A DNA stretch of 64,000 bases from Curvularia sp. ZM96. Taxonomy: Eukaryota > Ascomycota > Dothideomycetes > Pleosporales > Pleosporaceae. The stretch is taken from the NCBI GenBank assembly GCA_022457065.1, contig JAJGBQ010000001.1, positions 2,480,001 through 2,544,000 of the forward strand. Direction: 5' to 3'. The first letter of the stretch is position 1. The number at the start of each line of letters is the position of its first letter. The notes under the pieces are model-generated. The model was not told where the DNA came from and did no database searches. It saw nothing but the letters and a program-made list of their open reading frames with translations. The position numbers were made by a program, and so were the translations under genes. This document shows positions 58,472-64,000 of this stretch, piece by piece.

Positions 58472-59546
58472 GGCAGTCGGGGGTTCGCCCTGGGTGTTGG
58501 CGGGCGGAGGGTGGTGGGAGAGAAGGAAGGGAAGAAGGACGAGGAAGATGGGGAGCGCAGCAGCTGGCGGGCGAGCGAGCGTCGAGCAAGGCGGTGCGGG
58601 CCGCTGATTGGCTGCACTCGCGATGGTGGGCCCAGTGTGCCTCCAACACCAAAAGCAACCCCAGTGGGCACCACGACAAGACAGCGCAGCGACACAGCGG
58701 GCCGGCCGGGCGCCCGTTGGGCTGGACGTCTGCCGGCCACGGCCCTCTGTTTTGTTTTATTTTGGCTGGTTTCCACATGGTGTCAGGGCGTGTGTCGCTG
58801 GTCGACGCCGGCTGCTTGTTGAGCTGGGCTGTGTGGTGGTGGACCGAGAGCCTGCACATCGGCCACCAATGCAGTATAGCCCGCGCTCAGACGCGCTCCG
58901 TATTACACCATCATGGCCTTCCCCGGTAAGAATAGAAGCCCAGAGTCGGAGGGCCGTCGTTTCCCTCTGGCCTCCGTCATACGGCAGCCAAACAACGCAC
59001 GCCGCCACGACAAACACACGCCCCCGGACTTGCTGTGACGAAACAGGCCCGAGAGCCCGTCCAAGCGTCCCCATCCATCAACAACGCCCGACCCTCTTCC
59101 CGCTCCCTCCCACGGTCCCGACGATTACGTCCGCGCCCCTCCCCCTGGTGGTGCCATGACGGCTGCCCGCCCACCAGCCTCATGCGGTATAATCCGCCTC
59201 CTCTAGTCGCCTGCTACAGCCGGGCATGCGTCACCTTGCGCCCTGCCACGCTGAAACACTCGTCTGGTCGCTACCAAACCCGTTGCTCCTCTGCAAACGC
59301 TCCCACCTCGAGACCCTTTGTCTTGCATATCTTGACACTCCACATGCACGTGAGAAGCAATACAGCCATGTCTCCAACTGACCATGCAATCAATGCTGTC
59401 CATTATTACTACTACTACTACTACTACTACTACTACAACTAATCCGTCTACTCCCGCATCGTCGCCTGTACCCAATACACTCAATCTTACGTGGATGTCA
59501 ACAAGTGCCGACTAGTCCCAAAGTGCAGCACTGTGTAATCACAAAC
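58472..59546. other. Intergenic region upstream of KH gene, with TAC microsatellite
   Basis: The left part (58472-58760) is GC-rich and probably the KH-gene promoter. A (TAC)n run lies at 59404-59436. The right end is the 3' UTR of the Pro/Arg-rich gene. No supportable gene. Confidence 0.45.
59404..59436 (+). repeat. (TAC)n microsatellite
   Basis: About ten to eleven trinucleotide units (tactactactac) in non-coding DNA. Confidence 0.95.
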
Positions 59547-61987
59547 CTAGTACCGGGCATACACGTGACGCGCTTCGCCAGGATACGGCTCAGCCGCACC
59601 CGCCATGGGCCCTTCTTCGACATAGCGCCTATTTTGAGGCGCGCTGATATAGCGACGTTCATCAAAAGGCTCTTGTTGCATCACACTGACCTCGCGGAAG
59701 CGGGGTTGCGATGCACGCACAGCCAATGGCTGAACGCTCTCGTGACGGACATACCCCTCGGGTATTTCCCTCCGCGCTCCCTCGGGACGCATGCTATATG
59801 ACCGCGCAGAAGCATACTCTCGCGGTGGGCCCATCTCTTCATATTGAGGTGCAGGCCGGTACTCCACTTCTATTGGACGACGAGACGCCTCTCGGTGACG
59901 ATACGGACTCTCCATCATCTCCATGTCCGATGCCTCGACATAGCGTCGCGGTGGTGGTGGCATTCTCTGTATTACATCCTCTTCATACATCTCTGTCCGA
60001 GCAGGCGCACGCATCGCCGGCTCTCGAGTAACAGCGCGCTCATAGTAGGGGTCAACCTCTATGCGTCTGCTAGGCGGCGCCATTGACTCTCGAGCATCCA
60101 CGGGCGCAGCATAGTACTTGTTACCATACTGGTCGACAACAATACGACGAGGCGGCGGGGCCATGAGCATTGGCGACGAACCATGTCCGATGTATTCGTG
60201 AATAGGCGACCGTGAGCGCTCGCGGATGTATCTTGGTGCTGCTGACGGGCGAGCTGACACTTCTCGGTACGTGGGTGGCACTTCGGTGCGCTCGACAAAG
60301 GCATGGGATGCTGCACGTATCTGACGGGGCTCTGGCGCTGCATACAGTTCCCCGCCACCACTAGGAGAGTACGGCCGTCGCGCAAATTGCAGACTCGCAA
60401 CTCGCCTGAGATCTTGGTCGTCGCGCTGCACTCTACGTTGTGGTGTGCGTATAACAGTAGGAGAGGAAGGCTCATCAAACTCACGATAAGAACGTATCAG
60501 CGGTTCCTGATCGCGATAATAGACAGGCTGCATCCTAGGACTTGCCTGTGCCGATACAACCTCCAACTCATCTGGCTGAGGCTGCAACGCGCGACGCTTA
60601 CTTGGCTGCGGATCTGAGTAGCTTGCGAAGGGAGGAGGTGATTGCGGCTCTTCTTTGATATAAGGTTCGGGGGACTGCGGCGCTGATTTGTTGGCCTGCT
60701 GGCGTCTCCTCTCTTCGCGCTCTCGTCTCTCTTCTCTTCTCCGTTTTCGAGGGTTCTGTACAGATGGTACTGCGCCGGCTGGGCTTTGACGACGTGATGA
60801 ACTATGCGCCAATTAGCCACTTGATCTTGTGAAAATTAATCTTGAAATGAATGCTTCATAGACAAAATGAGGAGATCGCCATCCATTGCGCAGAATCTTG
60901 TCCAAGCTGACGTCTAGATTCCCAAGTTGCTTAGTGGTCAGCAACGAGGGATTAGTATTCCAGTCCGGTTTACAAGTATTCCGCATTGAACGTGTCTCGT
61001 GATATGCAATCGCTCGAAGAAAGAAAATAACAGAGATGATGATGTAGAGAAAACTTCAATATCGTACCCGTTTGTCCCACCGTTACGGTTGCGCCCTCGG
61101 CCTCTTGCAGGCTCACTTGGACCAACATCGGCTGGGGGCGGAGAATAGTCCTCTTCTTCATCGCCGTCCTCATGCACGTGTGCTGGTTCAGGCTCGTAGA
61201 TTTCTATATCATCAGCCGGCTCATAGGCCTCCTCATCCAGATCGATCACTGGGAGATCAGCTGGACGAGTGTGAACAGTCACTTGCTGGGCAGTTTGTTG
61301 TGTTTGCGGGGTCAGTGGAGTTGCAGCAGCATGACTGTAATCAGCGGGATCAGGCTCTGGAGACCAGCTGTCTGCCTTGCTAGAGTAATAGGAGTTCTCG
61401 TCAAACGACTCGACGCCATCGCTGTTGTTAGCTGTAGATGGTAAGCCAGAGACTGGGGGAACCAGTTGGTGAGCCTTGATCAAACACTGCTCCACATCGA
61501 TGAGAGCTTCTCGCTCATCAGCATCGTTGTTGCGACCTTTTCGGTCGAACTGGTCCTTGAGAGAGCGTTCTATTTGCTGTCGCTTAAGCTGCTGCTCTGC
61601 CCTGACTAAGTGTTCCGACTTTGTGAGCAAGACAGGGTCGATGCTTGACGAAGAAGACTTGTTCGCAAAAGGTCGCTGTGTGGGTGTAGGGGGAATTGGA
61701 GACGTGGGGGGTCGCCCCGACGATGCTGGACGCGGAGGAAGCAGATGAGACGAGGATCCGGTGGATGTGCCGTTTGTCGTGGGCCTGCCCAAGGCAGCTT
61801 GGGGGAGACGTGGTGCAACCTGTTCTATTACTTTGGCTGGAAGGTGGATGCGCGGATGTTTGCTAGCAAACACCTCGTCGCGTATCTGCAGAATCTTCTG
61901 AAGGAATTCCGCCTCGCGAAGCACCTCTGCAGATACCGCGCCGGCCCCGTTCACATGCGACAACGGCGCTGTGGCTGTTGACGACAT
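59547..61987 (-). CDS. Pro/Arg-rich, largely disordered protein of unknown function
   Basis: Two exons (61987-61068, 60801-59547) encode 724 residues; the 266-nt intron joins GRNRNGGTNG to SSRRQSPAG in phase. The frame is open upstream to 62062 but without an ATG before MSSTATAPLSHVNG. A short predicted helical region near the N-terminus (LREAEFLQKILQIRDEVFAS) and a coiled coil (EQQLKRQQIERSLKDQFDRK) are the only ordered-looking parts. An acidic stretch (HVHEDGDEEEDYSPPP) is followed, after the intron, by a very basic one (RKRRREERREREERRRQQ), consistent with a nuclear protein. The C-terminal half repeats a PPxRRIxVDxY-like motif (APPPRRIVVDQYGNKYY, APPSRRIEVDPYYERAV, PPPPRRYVEASD). I do not recognise a family. 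Confidence 0.75.
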
Positions 61988-62530
61988 TGAAGCAGTTGGC
62001 GCTGCAATTACAACAGGGGAAGAGCCGAGAAAATCAGTACCAATACCAAGACGCGAGCGCAATGTTGGCGATTATACAAATACAGCCAGCACCTGCAACT
62101 AAGCTGGGTGTGTGGATGGACGAAGGGGGGAGGGAGTTGAACAGCGACACGCCAGCGGGAATGATGAGAATCGGGGTTGCGCGCGTTGCGGTTTTCAGTC
62201 ATGCACGCGCCAACCCCAACCCAAGCGCTAGTCCCAAACAGGCCGGCGACCGAGCATGTACTCGCCGTCGATGACTGTATAGGACAGCACCGAGTTCGAT
62301 CCGACAGAAGTTCGTCGAAACACTTTTGCATACTTGTCGTTTGCAACGCCGCCAAAATGTATGACGCCACCGCCCATTGTCACGCCTTAAATTTCGAATT
62401 CACAATAAGCTGACGTACTTTAGTGGCACTTTCCCAAACTCCATTTTTTTTCCTGTACTACTACAGACCCTACTACTACAACTAATAACTCCTTACAAAA
62501 CCAAGCATCAGATATCAACTGACCGATACA
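61988..62530. promoter_or_regulatory. Divergent promoter region
   Basis: These 543 bp lie between the divergent starts of the Pro/Arg-rich gene and the HAD phosphatase gene. No specific motif was recognised. Confidence 0.45.
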
Positions 62531-63560
62531 ATGGATTTCAACACAGCTGCGCCACCGGCGACCATGAAGTACCGGTCTGCACATGACTCACCCGCCAATA
62601 ACTCTACCGTTGCAGACAAGGACGAGAAGCCCGTCTTCTTCTTTGATATTGACAATTGTGTTAGTTTGCCCCCGAGACTTGACGACTCCTGCTAACTGTT
62701 TCGTAGCTCTATCCTAAGAGTGTGTAGCCTGTATTGTATAAATTGTGATACTTGGTACTAAAATGAGCAGGCCTTGAAATCCATCGTATGATGGCAGAGC
62801 TGATAGGTAAGAATCCCTTTGTATAAACAGACTTGAGCAATTCAGTCTGATACTATATCTTGTTCTCGTCTGGTGCTATCGTATTTCCAAACATGCACTC
62901 AACAGTCTACAGATAAATTCTTCCAAGAGCACCTCAGTCTATCGCAAAAGGATGCCATCGAGCTACACTACCGGTACTACCGTGAATACGGCCTCGCCAT
63001 TGAAGGCCTCGTGCGCCATCACAAAGTCGATGCACTGGAATATAACAGCAAAGTCGACGACGCACTACCTCTAGAAGATGTCATCAAGCCGGATCCCGAA
63101 CTACGCAAGCTGATTGAAGACATCGACACTAGCAAAGTACGCTTGTGGCTTTTCACAAACGCATACATTAACCACGGCAAGCGAGTCGTCAAATTACTGC
63201 AAGTTGACGATCTGTTCGAGGGCATCACGTACTGTGATTATGGATCGGAAAAGTTCGCCTGTAAACCCCACGCCGACATGTTCGACAAAGCCATGGCCGA
63301 GGCAGGTATCAAGTCAAACGAGAAATGCTACTTTGTTGGTGAGTTTAGACTACAGGGGTGTGATTCCTCCAGCATCGTCACTAACACTATTTCTAGATGA
63401 TTCGTACATCAACTGCAAAGCTGCCGAAGAAAGAGGATGGAAAACAGCACATCTGCTTGACAAGAACGACCCCGCGCCTGAGACGCCCGCCAGCAAGTAC
63501 CAGATCCGTAGTTTGCAAGAACTGCGCAACGTCTTCCCCGAGGTGTTCAAGAGCCCGTAA
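62531..63560 (+). CDS. HAD-superfamily pyrimidine 5'-nucleotidase (SDT1/PHM8 type)
   Basis: Five exons (62531-62659, 62707-62719, 62771-62806, 62913-63338, 63397-63560) close in phase to 255 residues. Exons 2 and 3 are only 13 and 36 nt but are needed to rebuild FFFDIDNCLYPKSLEIHRMM. HAD motif I is DIDNC (nucleophile and acid Asp), motif II is the Thr in LWLFTNAY, motif III is the Lys in CKPHADMF and motif IV is DDSYINC, all present. The yeast relatives Sdt1 and Phm8 dephosphorylate pyrimidine and other nucleoside monophosphates; Phm8 works in nucleotide salvage under starvation and was also described as a lysophosphatidate phosphatase. The protein is soluble and has a ~35-residue N-terminal extension before the fold. 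It is divergent from the Pro/Arg-rich gene. Confidence 0.92.
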
Positions 63561-63888
63561 GGAAGCATCGTGGATGGAAAGGGGGAAGACTTACAGGACC
63601 GAACATCTCCACATCATCGAGGTACGACTAGATGTACACCAAGATCGGAAGAAATATAGATCATATAGACAAGAATACACTCGATACACCATCCGTTAAA
63701 ATAAGGTTTCTAACTGCCCGCATTATCTGACTCGGAAGCATACAATCCCGGCACGTACCGGTATACAGTCCGTACGTATTGCGGCCTTCCTTACCGCCCC
63801 TGTGTATATAGCAGATAACCCCATTCCTCAAGATCCGGCCACGAATCCTTATTCCCGCCAAACAATAGTCGCATCCAACTTCACATCA
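63561..63888. other. Intergenic region before right-edge gene
   Basis: 328 bp holding the 3' UTR of the HAD phosphatase gene and the promoter of the next gene. No ORF is supported. Confidence 0.45.
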
Positions 63889-64000
63889 ATGTCTTCCCAA
63901 CCCACCAAACAATATCAAATCATGTCGTCCGCAACTACCAACAACAACACCGATACCTCCGACCCACCCGCCCCGCAGTCCTCCACACTACCCCCAGCGC
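63889..64000 (+). CDS. Start of a gene cut by the window edge
   Basis: An ATG at 63889 opens a frame without stops to the end of the window, giving 37 codons (MSSQPTKQYQIMSSATTNNN and onwards). It is Ser/Thr/Asn/Pro-rich and looks like a disordered N-terminus. A second in-frame ATG lies at codon 12. There is too little sequence to name it, and the start could be spurious. Confidence 0.4.
   Translation, partial: MSSQPTKQYQIMSSATTNNNTDTSDPPAPQSSTLPPA

Noticed and set aside
58008..58859. 283-codon minus-strand ORF overlapping the KH gene start
   Set aside because: Arg/Pro-rich frame shadow; the KH gene's own first exon reads in another frame and splices in phase.

Overview
This 64 kb window is nuclear DNA of a filamentous ascomycete (Pezizomycotina). 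Gene content and gene style suggest a Dothideomycete such as a member of the Pleosporales, but the order is inference. The evidence is intron-containing protein genes with short introns (mostly 47-60 nt, GT-AG, CTAAC or CTGAC-like branch sites), fungal-only families (UstYa/DUF3328, Zn2Cys6 regulators, TVP38, MAK32, DUG3, Dal5-type MFS) and no bacterial-style operons. I found 21 supportable protein genes. Exon junctions were set by hand so that reading phase closes and family motifs read through; none has transcript support. No tRNA, rRNA, transposon or CRISPR array was recognised.

Layout. 1-12 kb holds mostly housekeeping genes: a predicted membrane protein, a pseudokinase, adenylyl cyclase-associated protein (CAP/Srv2), a MAK32-like pfkB protein, a 92-residue probable mitochondrial membrane protein, and mitoribosomal protein mL44 divergent from it. 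12.7-24.3 kb is an accessory-looking block: a UstYa/DUF3328 oxidase gene divergent from a secreted protein with ten tandem HHQGGAK repeats, then a Zn2Cys6 regulator divergent from a full-length ABCB-type exporter. 25.5-31.5 kb has a single-pass membrane protein with NPF motifs, a RING-YEATS fusion protein and a small multi-spanning protein. 34.6-46.4 kb holds an amino-acid permease, the glutathione-degradation amidotransferase DUG3, TVP38 and a Dal5-type transporter, separated by long gene-poor gaps. 49-64 kb is again housekeeping: a GYF-domain protein, a multi-KH RNA-binding protein, a Pro/Arg-rich protein, an SDT1/PHM8-type HAD phosphatase, and the start of a gene cut by the right edge.

The most interesting part is 12.7-24.3 kb. 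The repeat protein reads like a multi-copy peptide precursor. Every copy is preceded by an Ala-Arg, and in nine of ten copies an X-Pro dipeptide follows that arginine, just before a constant His-His-Gln start. That fits endoprotease cleavage followed by dipeptidyl-peptidase trimming. A UstYa gene shares its upstream region, and the next two genes are a pathway-type regulator and an exporter, whose common promoter carries phased CGG triplets and two copies of a CGG-N3-CCG palindrome. This is the gene inventory of a fungal ribosomally made peptide cluster, but the repeat has no Tyr, Phe or Trp, so it is not a classical ustiloxin-type precursor. The cluster is an inference; the repeat pattern is directly visible.
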